Below are positions 27,550-35,845 of a stretch of DNA of 64,000 nt, one piece after another (within the stretch, counting starts at the first letter, position 1; the number at the start of each line of letters is the position of its first letter). The position numbers and the translations under genes are program-made. Under the pieces are notes generated by a model, which had not been told where the DNA came from, did not search any database, and saw only the letters and a list, made by a program, of their open reading frames with translations. This stretch comes from AP-15 sp963755435 (GTDB lineage: Bacteria; Pseudomonadota; Alphaproteobacteria; ATCC43930; CGMCC-115725): contig CAVWJX010000019.1 of the NCBI GenBank assembly GCA_963755435.1, positions 56,069-120,068 of the forward strand, in the 5' to 3' direction.

Positions 27550-27632
27550 GGCTTCCCCGATAGCCTTGCCGTGCCAACCACTCTAGCAGATCGGCCCCGC
27601 CGTCAACGGCTTTTGCCGCGGGCGGACAGGCC

Positions 27633-28112
27633 GTGAGCGAGCCACGGCCGCAACCGGCGCGGGTGCTGGCGCTCGGGGTCGGCTGCGAGCGCGGCTGCGG
27701 TGCCGCCGAACTCGCCGAACTGGCCGAGGCAGCGTTGGCCGAGGCGATGTTGGCTGAGGCGATGTTGGCCGAGGCGGGCCTGGCTACCGGCGCGCTCGCG
27801 GCGATCGTCTCGATCGATCGGAAGCGCGGCGAGCCGGCGATCCTGGCATTGGCCACCGCGCGCGGGGTGCCGGCACGGTTTTTCAGCGCCGCGCGCCTGC
27901 TGGCCGAGACCGCCCGCCTCTCCGATCCCTCGGCGGCCTCGTTCCGCGCCACCGGCTGCTGGGGAGTGGCCGAGGGTGCGGCCCTCGCCGCCTGCGGCCC
28001 GGACGGGATCCTGGTCGTGCCCAAGCGCCGCTCGCGCCGGGCGACCTGCGCGGTGGCCCGCGCCGCGGCGTCGATCGATGCCGCAGCCCTGGCCTGGCGC
28101 GGCGCTGGCTGA
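27633..28112 (+). CDS. CobE/CbiG C-terminal-type cobalamin biosynthesis protein
   Basis: A 159-residue protein matching the CbiG C-terminal/CobE family of the corrin pathway, which in aerobes is linked to CobJ-CobM chemistry. It shows the family order: VLALGVGCERGCGAAELAEL, LAAIVSIDRKRGEPAILALA, VPARFFSAARLL, ATGCWGVAEGAALAACG and ILVVPKRRSRRATCAVA. The start is a GTG at 27633 near a GGACAGG. Residues 30-49 contain an inserted LAEAA/LAEAM run made by a 15-bp tandem repeat. No other cob gene is nearby, but the product fits the B12-dependent methylmalonyl-CoA mutase encoded at 29668. Confidence 0.8.
   Translation: MSEPRPQPARVLALGVGCERGCGAAELAELAEAALAEAMLAEAMLAEAGLATGALAAIVSIDRKRGEPAILALATARGVPARFFSAARLLAETARLSDPSAASFRATGCWGVAEGAALAACGPDGILVVPKRRSRRATCAVARAAASIDAAALAWRGAG
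27720..27779. repeat. 15-bp in-frame tandem repeat, four copies
   Basis: Units at 27720, 27735, 27750 and 27765 follow TTGGCCGAGGCGATG with few changes and encode Leu-Ala-Glu-Ala-Met/Ala/Gly near the N-terminal helix of the CobE-like protein. Confidence 0.9.
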
Positions 28113-28223
28113 CCCGCCCGCGGGCCGCAGCCGCGGCATTGCGGCACCCCTCGGCGCACTTGCCACCGCCCCCTCGCCCGCTCACCTTGCCGCCAACCGG
28201 GTCATCATCGCGGGAGCGTGGGA

Positions 28224-29310
28224 GTGTCCTTTTCGACGATTTCGGCACCGCCCGACGCCGGCGCAGCACTCGCGGCAACAACCCGGCCGGGTGCGGTCGC
28301 CGCCTGGCTCTTTGGCTGCTGCGCGCTGATCTTCCTGATGGTCGTGGTCGGCGGCATCACCCGCCTCACCCTCTCCGGCCTGTCGATCACCGAATGGAGC
28401 CCGGTGATCGGCGTCGTCCCGCCCTTGACCCACGCCCAATGGGCCGCCGCCTTCGCCCGCTACAAGGAAATCCCCGAATACCGGCTGATCCATTACGGGA
28501 TGAGCCTCGCCCAGTTCAAGGGCATCTATTTCTGGGAATACACGCACCGGCTGCTGGGCCGGCTGATCGGCGTCGCCTATGCCGTGCCGCTCGTCTGGTT
28601 CTGGTGGCGCGGGCGGCTGCCGCGGCGGCTGATCCCGGCGCTGATCGGCATCCTGGCGCTCGGCTTCGCCCAGGGTGCGCTTGGCTGGTACATGGTCGAG
28701 AGCGGGCTCGTCCACCGGGTCGAGGTCAGTCAGTACCGGCTGGTCGCCCATCTCGCCCTGGCGCTGTTGATCTACGCGGCGATCCTGTGGGTGGGGTTGG
28801 GCCTGGCGCGCGGCCCGGCGCTGGAGGAGGCCGGCCCGGGCTGGCGGCGGACGGCCAACGCCGTCATCCTCCTCGTTGCCCTGACGATCGCCGCCGGCGG
28901 GTTTGTCGCCGGCACCCGCGCCGGGCTCGTCTACAATACCTTTCCGCTGATGGGCGGCCGGCTGGTTCCGGCCGATTACGCCCAGCTTCACCCGTTCATC
29001 CGCAACTGGTTCGCCAATGTCGCGGCGATCCAGTTCGACCATCGGCTGCTGGCGATGACAACGTTCGCGGCGATCGTGCTGGTGGCTGCCGCGGGCTGCG
29101 CGCGCCGCCCTGCCGAGACCCGCCCATATCGCCCTCTGGGCGCTGCTCGGCGCGGGCGCGGCGCAGGTCGCGCTCGGCGTCTCGACCCTGCTCCTGGTCG
29201 TGCCGATCCCGCTCGGCGTGGCGCATCAGGCCGGCGCCGTGATCCTGCTGACCGCGGCGATCGTCTTCCGCCACACCTTGCGCCGTGGCAAAAACGAGAC
29301 GGCGGTGTAA
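28224..29310 (+). CDS. ctaA: COX15-type heme A synthase, apparent frameshift near 29103-29121
   Basis: A polytopic inner-membrane enzyme that oxidises the heme O methyl group to make heme A for cytochrome oxidase. Conserved pieces are FLMVVVGGITRLTLSGLSIT, YFWEYTHRLLGRLIGVAYA with heme-ligand His, GFAQGALGWYMVESGL, YRLVAHLALAL and AAIQFDHRLLAM. After about residue 295 the frame loses homology; the +1 frame restores it as PAHIALWALLGAGAAQVALG, then VPIPLGVAHQAGAVILL, ending at TAA 29308-29310. So one extra base lies in the GC run CGCGCGCCGCCC. GTG 28224 has GGGAG upstream and is preferred over GTG 28218. As read, the last helices and the final conserved His are lost. Confidence 0.82.
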
Positions 29311-29345
29311 TATCGAGTGGCGTAAGCTGACCAGCTGCATTTGCC

Positions 29346-29591
29346 ATGACCATTGACACGCTCGCCTGCACCAAGGCCCTGGAGGCGGCTGGCATCGAGC
29401 GTGGCGCTGCCGAAGCGCAAGCCGAAGCACTGATCAAATACGTCCTCCCCGAACTCGTTACCAAAGCCGACCTCGAACAGGCAATTGATCGGCTCGAGCA
29501 CCGGCTGACGGTGCGATTTTTCGAAATGATGCTCGGCGTAGTCGGTGTGATGAATGGTATCCTCTTCGCCCTCCTCCGGGTCGTGCGCTGA
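29346..29591 (+). CDS. Small coiled-coil protein with C-terminal membrane anchor
   Basis: An 81-residue protein with an N-terminal helical segment (LEAAGIERGAAEAQAEAL), a short coiled coil (TKADLEQAIDRLEHRLTVRF) and a hydrophobic C-terminal helix (about residues 60-77, MMLGVVGVMNGILFALL). It has the same plan as the 103-residue protein at 20141-20452 (the TK[A/G]DL...E..L pattern is shared), so both may belong to the bacterial CCDC90/DUF1640-like group. No function is known. The ribosome site is weak. It lies between COX15 and methylmalonyl-CoA mutase in the same direction. Confidence 0.66.
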   Translation: MTIDTLACTKALEAAGIERGAAEAQAEALIKYVLPELVTKADLEQAIDRLEHRLTVRFFEMMLGVVGVMNGILFALLRVVR

Positions 29592-29667
29592 TGACGCGCA
29601 ATCATTCCAGCAGTGAAAGCAGGAAATACGCGGCCATATAAATCCCGTGCCCATGCGGGAGAACACC

Positions 29668-31844
29668 ATGGCCGATGACGGCGCCTTTGCGGCAAAGACT
29701 TTGGCGGACTGGACCCGGCTCGCGCAAACCGAGCTCAAGGGTAAACCGCTCGCCGCCCTCGACCAGGCCACACCCGAGGGCATCACGCTCAAACCGCTCT
29801 ACACCGCCGCCGACCTCGCGGCGATCGCCGCTGCCGGCTACCCGCTGAACGACCAGATGCCGGGCTTCCCGCCCTATCTGCGCGGTCCGCGGGCCACGAT
29901 GTACGCCAACCGGCCGTGGACGATCCGGCAATATTCGGGCTTCTCGACCGCCGAGGAATCGAACCGCTTTTATCGCGAAAACCTCGCCGCCGGGCAGATG
30001 GGCCTCTCGATCGCGTTCGACCTCGCCACCCATCGCGGCTACGACAGCGATCATCCGCGGGTCGCCGGCGACGTCGGCAAGGCCGGGGTCGCGATCGACT
30101 CGGTCGAGGACATGAAGATCCTGTTCGCCGGCATCCCGCTCGACCGGATCAGCGTGTCGATGACGATGAACGGCGCCGTGTTGCCGGTATTGGCCGGCTT
30201 CATCGTCGCCGCCGAGGAAGCAGGCGTGGCACCGGACCGGCTCTCCGGCACGATCCAGAACGACATCCTGAAGGAGTTCATGGTCCGCAACACCTACATC
30301 TACCCGCCCGGGCCGTCGATGCGCATCGTCGCCGACATCATCGAATACACCGCGCGACACATGCCGAAATTCAATTCGATTTCGATCTCCGGCTATCACA
30401 TGGAGGAAGCCGGCGCGACCTCGGTGCAGGAACTGGCCTTCACCCTCGCCGACGGCCTCGAATACGTGCGCGCCGCGCTGTCGCGGGGCCTCGCGATCGA
30501 CGAATTCGCGCCGCGGCTGTCGTTCTTCTTCGGCATCGGCATGAATTTCTTCATGGAGGTGGCCAAGCTGCGCGCCGCCCGCCTGCTATGGGCGCGGCTG
30601 ATGCGCCGGTTCCAGCCCAAGGACCCGGCGAGCCTCGCCTTGCGCATGCATTGCCAGACCTCGGGCGTCAGCCTCGCCGAGCAGGACCCGCACAACAACA
30701 TCGTCCGCACCACGATCGAGGCCTTGGCCGCGGTGCTCGGCGGGACCCAGTCGCTGCACACCAATTCCTTCGACGAGGCGATGGCCTTGCCGACCCCGGC
30801 CTCGATGCGCGTCGCCCGCAACACCCAGCTGATCCTCGCCGAGGAGACCGGCATCACCGCATGTCGATCGATCCGCTCGGCGGCAGCTATTACCTCGAAA
30901 GCCTGACCCATTCGATCGCCGCCGCGGCGACGGCGCTGATCGACGAGGTCGAGGCGCTCGGCGGCATGACCAGGGCGGTCGAGGCCGGCATGCCCAAATT
31001 GCGCATCGAGGAAGCCGCGGCGCGGCGCCAGGCGGCGATCGACCGCGGCGAGGAGACGATCGTCGGGGTCAACAAATACCGCTCCGGCGATGCCGCCGAA
31101 ATCGACCTCCTCGATGTCGACAACAGCGCGGTGCGCGCCTCGCAGATGCGCCGGCTCGACGAGTTGCGCGGTCAGCGCGATGCAGAGCGCTGCCATGCCG
31201 CCCTCGTCGCCTTGACCGAGGCGGCGCAGAGCGGCCACGGCAATCTCTTGGCCTTGTCGATCGAGGCCAGCCGGGCCCGGGCCACGGTCGGCGAAATCTC
31301 CGACGCGCTCGAACAAATCTTCACCCGCCATCGCGCCCAGATCCGCGCCGTCAGCGGCGTCTATGGCGGCCAGTACCACGACGACGAAGGCTTCCGCCGG
31401 GTGCAGCGCCAGATCGAGGCCTTCGCCCGCGACGAGGGCCGCCGCCCGCGCATGCTGGTGGTCAAATTGGGCCAGGACGGTCACGACCGCGGCGCCAAGA
31501 TCATCGCCACCGCCTTTGCCGATATCGGCTTCGACGTCGACATCGGCCCGCTGTTCCAGACCCCCGAGGAAGCCGCCCGCCAGGCGGTCGAGAACGACGT
31601 GCACATCGTCGGCGTCTCGAGCCAGGCCGCCGCCCACAAAACCCTGGTCCCGGCGCTGATCGAAGCCCTGCGCCACGAGGGTGCCGGCGACATCCTCACC
31701 GTCTGCGGCGGCGTCATCCCGCCCAAAGACTACGATTTCCTAAAAAAGTCCGGGGTCAGCGCGATCTACGGCCCCGGCACCAACATCCCCGCCGCCGCCG
31801 CCGAAATCCTGGCCCTGATCCGAAAGCAGCGTCTGGCGGCGTGA
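29668..31844 (+). CDS. scpA: Methylmalonyl-CoA mutase, frameshifted at 30859-30869
   Basis: The B12-dependent enzyme that interconverts methylmalonyl-CoA and succinyl-CoA. The TIM-barrel domain starts MADDGAFAAKTLADWTRLAQ and shows RPWTIRQYSGFSTAEESN, GLSIAFDLATHRGYDSDHPR and GGTQSLHTNSFDEAMALPTP. The C-terminal cobalamin domain has LGQDGHDRGAKIIA (DxHxxG) and VCGGVIPPKDYDF. Between AEETGIT and DPLGGSYYLE there are 11 bases where homologues have 9 (three codons), which breaks the frame. Joined, the protein is about 724 residues, the normal length. GGGAGA precedes ATG 29668. As read, the first part ends at 30906 and the cobalamin domain is not translated. Confidence 0.85.
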
Positions 31845-31939
31845 GGCGCGAACAAGGAGCAAATGGGCGCGCCCAAAATGCGAGAGCCCGGCAATCCCTG
31901 GAAACAATCTGGCGGATAACCTGTCTTACGGAAAGACGC

Positions 31940-32974
31940 TCACGGGTAGAGGTTTACTGGGAAAATCGGCGGTCTCGGCGTCGTCTGAGAGCCAAGGTCT
32001 GCATCAGAGAATTGCGCTTCGTCAAACCCGGCAATTCCTGCCATTGGGTCAATAGGCGCTCCCCACAAGCTTTCCCGATCAGCAAGCGGTAAGTCCCAAA
32101 ATACCATCAGAGATGTTTTAGTCTTAAAATACTGCCACAGAGATTTAGTCTCTAGTATGCGGACCAGGGATGAGCGCGCGACACTCTCCACAATGCCTGC
32201 TTTCTTCACCAAGTCGAGCCGTTTGGCGCGGTCAAATGGCTCCGTGTAATCATTCTCCCGCAAATGCTCTATGGCCCCCCTAATCGCGTAGATTTCTTCA
32301 AACAGGTCGCGATATGTTGGCCCAACAATCAGGGTCATTCGGTCGGCAAATTTCTTTCCGGTACCTCCTCCGGGCGGAACGGTCAGTCCATCCAAGCAGC
32401 GAGTGTACTGATGTATTCGATCCATCCAATCAGGCAGCGTCCTTGCTTCCATGTAGAGGGGCAGGACACGACCGAGACGGTACGCTCCGATCCATGGGAA
32501 ATTCTGAACCGCCCGACCAATCTCCGCGCCTCGTCGAACTTGGTTAGTTGAAAGGCGGTGCCATCGATCTGCGGAAGCGTGACGGGCAGGTTCGAGCCGC
32601 TGTACATGACGGACGCTGATTCCGTCAGGGCCGCAGTGCCCTGAAATAAGGAACGGTTCTTGATCAGTGCCATACCGGTCAGCTAGCAGCATTCCCGTGT
32701 AAAACCGGTGGACTTGTTCTCGTAGTGCCTGATCCCGAGCATCAACGGCGGGATCGTTTGCATGTTCCTTGACCAACAAAAAGATCGTGCAGCACCGGAA
32801 GTTCTCCACTTGGATTGTACCTAATACTTCACTCCAAAATTCGTCCAATCCCATCATCGACGCGCTTGATCCCCAGAGACCCGGTGTTAGTTCGGTCGGC
32901 AGTAGATCGACAACGCTTCTCGTCTCAAGTGCGATAAGAGCGAATTTATCGCCGTCTACCATCAGGTTGGTCAT
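31940..32974 (-). CDS. Orphan hypothetical protein with HEPN-like motif
   Basis: A 344-residue protein not recognised as a named family. It has clearly lower GC and different codon use from its neighbours, suggesting transfer. AGGTAAGG precedes the ATG. The stretch 207-240 reads KKFADRMTLIVG, then YRDLFEEIYAIRGAIEHLRE; Arg232-x4-His237 after a helical, acidic segment resembles the R-x4-6-H signature of HEPN-type RNase domains (compare the YxxRSxxVH pattern of ApeA-like and related HEPN proteins). The N-terminal 200 residues show no known motif and no membrane segment. HEPN proteins are common in toxin and antiphage systems, but no partner gene lies beside it. The assignment is tentative. Confidence 0.55.
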   Translation of the reverse strand: MTNLMVDGDKFALIALETRSVVDLLPTELTPGLWGSSASMMGLDEFWSEVLGTIQVENFRCCTIFLLVKEHANDPAVDARDQALREQVHRFYTGMLLADRYGTDQEPFLISGHCGPDGISVRHVQRLEPARHASADRWHRLSTNQVRRGAEIGRAVQNFPWIGAYRLGRVLPLYMEARTLPDWMDRIHQYTRCLDGLTVPPGGGTGKKFADRMTLIVGPTYRDLFEEIYAIRGAIEHLRENDYTEPFDRAKRLDLVKKAGIVESVARSSLVRILETKSLWQYFKTKTSLMVFWDLPLADRESLWGAPIDPMAGIAGFDEAQFSDADLGSQTTPRPPIFPVNLYP

Positions 32975-33588
32975 GATGCTACCTTACCTCTGCCCGTTCC
33001 TATATGTGGTAGCAGGCAGGTTCGGTGTTAATCCATTCTAGAAACCAAATCCGAAGTCTTCGGTAAATCCTCAGCAAGTAAGCGTAGGGCGGAAAAGCGC
33101 AGCGCCTTCCGCCAGCTGTCGCGGCGACCGGCGTTGCATTGCATGGCGGAAAGGCAGGGCGATCACATCGATCGGGCGGCCGGTGCTGCCACTGCTGCCG
33201 CTGCTGATATTCTCGAACGCTCGATTTTTTCACTCGCCACCCCGGCGAAGGCCGGGGCCCACCCGTCCACGGCACGAGCGGATAATCGTTGGCACGACGT
33301 TGCCGCTGCTTGGAATTTTCGAGCGGCGGAGGAATGGGTCCCGGCCGGCGCCGGGAAGACGATAGGAGAACTTGCCGAATTTTCATCCTGATCCGGATTC
33401 CTGTCCGGCCTCTGCTGCACCCCGAACATTCTCGGCGCGCGACAATTAAATTGCCATTTTTGCGTCCTACCCTGCGCTCCGTTCGCGGCGTCGTCGGTCG
33501 GGTGCGGTGGCGGAGCGGCGACGCGCGAGCGCCTGATATGGACCTGCAAATAACAGGCGGAACAGGAGCGGGCGGGACCGGAAACGGG
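32975..33588. other. 614-bp intergenic region with two hairpin elements
   Basis: No convincing gene is seen on either strand. The left part is the promoter side of the orphan gene. Two inverted repeats occur: CCCCGGC-GAAG-GCCGGGG (33240-33257) and TCCCGGC-CGGC-GCCGGGA (33339-33356). They face each other like the ends of a dispersed alphaproteobacterial repeat (CCGGGGCCCACCC ... GAATGGGTCCCGGC). GC content rises from left to right, so a compositional boundary lies here. Confidence 0.6.
33240..33356. repeat. REP-like element with two terminal hairpins
   Basis: The two hairpins CCCCGGC-GAAG-GCCGGGG and TCCCGGC-CGGC-GCCGGGA are about 80 bp apart, and their flanks (GGGGCCCACCC and GGAATGGGTCCC) are partly complementary. 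Such paired palindromes are non-coding dispersed repeats; transposition genes are absent. Confidence 0.5.
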
Positions 33589-34605
33589 TTATGCGGCGGC
33601 AGCGAGATCGCGGATCAGGCCGGCGAGCCGCGGCGCCAACGCCGCGAGGCTGTAGCGCCGCTCGACCAACGCCCGGCCCGCAGCCCCGAGTTGCTCTGCC
33701 CCGGCGCGGTCGGCGAGGATGGCCGAGAGTGCCGCGACCCACTCGCCGTAGCTCGTGGCCGCGAGCCCGATCTCGCCCTGCGCCAAAACCTCGCGGTTCA
33801 TGCCCACCGGCGAGACCACGCAGGGCCGCCCGGCCGCCAGGTATTGCAGCATCTTGAAGCTGCATTTGCCGCGCTCCCAGGGGCCGTCGTCGAGCGGCAT
33901 GACGCCGAGCGTGAGCGATGCGAGGAAATCGGCTTCGGCCGCCGGCGACCATGGCACATAGCGCACCGGCAGGCCCGGCAGGTCGGGTGGCTGTTCGCAG
34001 CATACCGCGATCGATACGCCCGGAAAGCGCCGGGCGACGTGCCCGAGCGCCGGGGCGATGCGCTCGAGATAGCAGAGATTGCCGGCCGACCCGATCCAGC
34101 CGATCGCGGGCCGCTCGGGCAGCGGCTCGACCCGATAGGCCGCGGTATCGACCGCGGTCGGCAGCACCTCGATCCGGCGGTTCCAGCACCGCCAGGCCTC
34201 GGCCAGCCAGTCGTTGCCGACCACCACCAGATCGGCGAGCCCGGCCAGCCTCTTGGCCGCCCACCCGCGGCGATAGAGATGGATCGCGTCGTCGACATCA
34301 ACGAGCCGCGGCCGCCGGGTCAAGCCCTCGAAGGTGCACAAGGTCGAGATCATCTCGCGATGCAACAGGGTCACGTCGGCGCGCCAGCCGGCGACGATGG
34401 CCGGAATACGCTGCGCCAACGAACCCAATGCCCAAACCGGGCGCTGCCAATGCCGCGGCGGCGGATAGGAGCCGAGGCGCGGGCTGCGCTCGACGATGTC
34501 GATCCCGAGCGGCGCCAGCATCGGAATGTATTGGCGCACCCGAAAGCGCGCCGAGGATGCCGACACCCCGCCGGTAAAGGCGTCGACCCTGAGCGGCCCG
34601 GTCAA
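33589..34605 (-). CDS. Glycosyltransferase (GT4-like)
   Basis: A 338-residue predicted cytoplasmic glycosyltransferase with a GT-B fold. The N-terminal domain shows RVRQYIPMLAPLGIDIVERS and LLHREMIS. The C-terminal domain has IGWIGSAGNLCYLERIAPAL, then GVMPLDDGPWERGKCSFKML and QYLAAGRPCVVSPVGMNREV, the sugar-nucleotide binding part (here GKCSFK in place of the usual E-x7-E context). The start is a TTG at 34605 with GGAG before it, lying inside a 14-bp repeat. It follows the RgpF-like gene and precedes no other gene in the operon; a role in cell-surface polysaccharide is likely. Confidence 0.76.
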   Translation of the reverse strand: MTGPLRVDAFTGGVSASSARFRVRQYIPMLAPLGIDIVERSPRLGSYPPPRHWQRPVWALGSLAQRIPAIVAGWRADVTLLHREMISTLCTFEGLTRRPRLVDVDDAIHLYRRGWAAKRLAGLADLVVVGNDWLAEAWRCWNRRIEVLPTAVDTAAYRVEPLPERPAIGWIGSAGNLCYLERIAPALGHVARRFPGVSIAVCCEQPPDLPGLPVRYVPWSPAAEADFLASLTLGVMPLDDGPWERGKCSFKMLQYLAAGRPCVVSPVGMNREVLAQGEIGLAATSYGEWVAALSAILADRAGAEQLGAAGRALVERRYSLAALAPRLAGLIRDLAAAA

Positions 34606-34655
34606 ATCAGCTCCGTCAATTCAGCTCGCCAAATCAGTCCCGTCAAATCAGGCCC
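34601..34655. repeat. 14-bp tandem repeat at a gene junction, four degenerate copies
   Basis: GTCAAATCAGCTCC, GTCAATTCAGCTCG, CCAAATCAGTCCC and GTCAAATCAGGCCC lie head to tail. The last copy holds the stop codon of the RgpF-like gene and the first holds the TTG start of the next glycosyltransferase (both minus strand). Confidence 0.88.
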
Positions 34656-35794
34656 ATGCGGGCCAGGATCGCCGCCGGCGAGTGCTGCCAGCGCAACGAG
34701 CCCCGCGCGCGAAAATGCCCGAGAATCTCGGGCAGCTGCTCGGCATCCTCGCCGGTCCAGTGGCTTAGGCTATTTTCCACCTGCGGAAAAAAATATAGCG
34801 CGCGATACACCAGATCCTTTTTCAAAAATGGAAAGCCCGAGCATTTCAGCAACAGCAGGTTGGTCACATGAACCGTATTTGACAACGTCATCTTTTCCAT
34901 GACGCCGCGCTTCAAGGTCGCCAGCGCGCTCGCTTCGCCCGAGAATTGCAACGCCACGTCATCTTGCATCGTGGTCGCCAAGCCTTTGTATTCACTCGGA
35001 TTGAAGTAGCTGGAGATGCGCTCGAGCACTTCCGCCAAGGTTCCGTCGCACACCAGATCGACGATCGTATTATGCGTGTACAGAAGGCGCGGATAGACAT
35101 TGTGCTGCAGCAGATGCTTGGCGATCCCCGCCTCGCCGCGATTTATGCTGTGCCGGCGCGATGATAATGGCACATATTCTTGCCAGAACTGCCGGAACAT
35201 CGACGAACCAAAAACCCGGCCCGAGATCACGAAAAACCAGCTCTGCACATGATAGTGAAACTGGAAGACCTCGGTGATGCCGATGTAATCATCGGTCATC
35301 TGCTTGATCCGACCCAGCAGCTGGGCAAAGGTCGAGGGCCGAATGAAATTGCTGTCGTTGCAATAGACGATTTGGGTAATCGGCTGGTCGCTGCGGCGCC
35401 GTAGAAATTCGGTCCCCCATTGATAGCCGCCAAAATCACGGCCGCCATGGGGCCGCTCGACGACCGAGTGGCAATAGGGCGAATAGCCGCTGACCAGCTC
35501 CGGCGCCAGAGCGCCATTATTGATCAGGATGACGTCGTACCCCAGTTGCTGGAAGCAATCGAGAGCGGCGAGCAAGTTCTTCGAGACCTGGCGGCGCTGG
35601 CTGATCGCAAAGATGCACCAGAAGCCGGTTTGCTGGGCCGGTCCCGAAGTTTCGCGCAAGCCCGCCTGCCGCCTGGCCTTTGGCCGCTCGGAAAGAAAAT
35701 AGACAAAGAAGTAATAGGTCGCAAAGACCAACCGGAATATCGAGAAATACCCGTACCTGATGATCCGGTAGATGAGGTAGAGAAGACGGTTCAT
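34643..35794 (-). CDS. RgpF-family (rhamnan synthesis F) protein
   Basis: A 383-residue protein of the RgpF family, which takes part in rhamnose-rich surface polysaccharide assembly as a glycosyltransferase-like protein. An N-terminal hydrophobic stretch (YLIYRIIRYGYFSIFRLVFATYYFFVYF region, about residues 5-33) suggests membrane association. VILINNGALAPEL, RPHGGRDFGGYQWGTEFL, IVYCNDSNFIRP and the long SWFFVISGRVFGSSMFRQFW are family features. GC is lower than in nearby metabolic genes, as often seen for surface-polysaccharide loci. No strong ribosome site precedes the ATG at 35794. Confidence 0.76.
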   Translation of the reverse strand: MNRLLYLIYRIIRYGYFSIFRLVFATYYFFVYFLSERPKARRQAGLRETSGPAQQTGFWCIFAISQRRQVSKNLLAALDCFQQLGYDVILINNGALAPELVSGYSPYCHSVVERPHGGRDFGGYQWGTEFLRRRSDQPITQIVYCNDSNFIRPSTFAQLLGRIKQMTDDYIGITEVFQFHYHVQSWFFVISGRVFGSSMFRQFWQEYVPLSSRRHSINRGEAGIAKHLLQHNVYPRLLYTHNTIVDLVCDGTLAEVLERISSYFNPSEYKGLATTMQDDVALQFSGEASALATLKRGVMEKMTLSNTVHVTNLLLLKCSGFPFLKKDLVYRALYFFPQVENSLSHWTGEDAEQLPEILGHFRARGSLRWQHSPAAILARMGLI

Positions 35795-35845
35795 CTGATG
35801 ATCGGCGGCTCGATCGCGCTGGTCTGGAAGCGGCTGATTAGCACG

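Noticed and set aside
29592..29667. Cobalamin riboswitch upstream of methylmalonyl-CoA mutase
   Set aside because: No B12-box-like sequence seen; the region is only about 75 bp, too short for the element.
33000..33588. Possible small genes in the low-GC/high-GC boundary region
   Set aside because: Frames overlap the hairpin elements, have no homology-like motif and lack ribosome sites.
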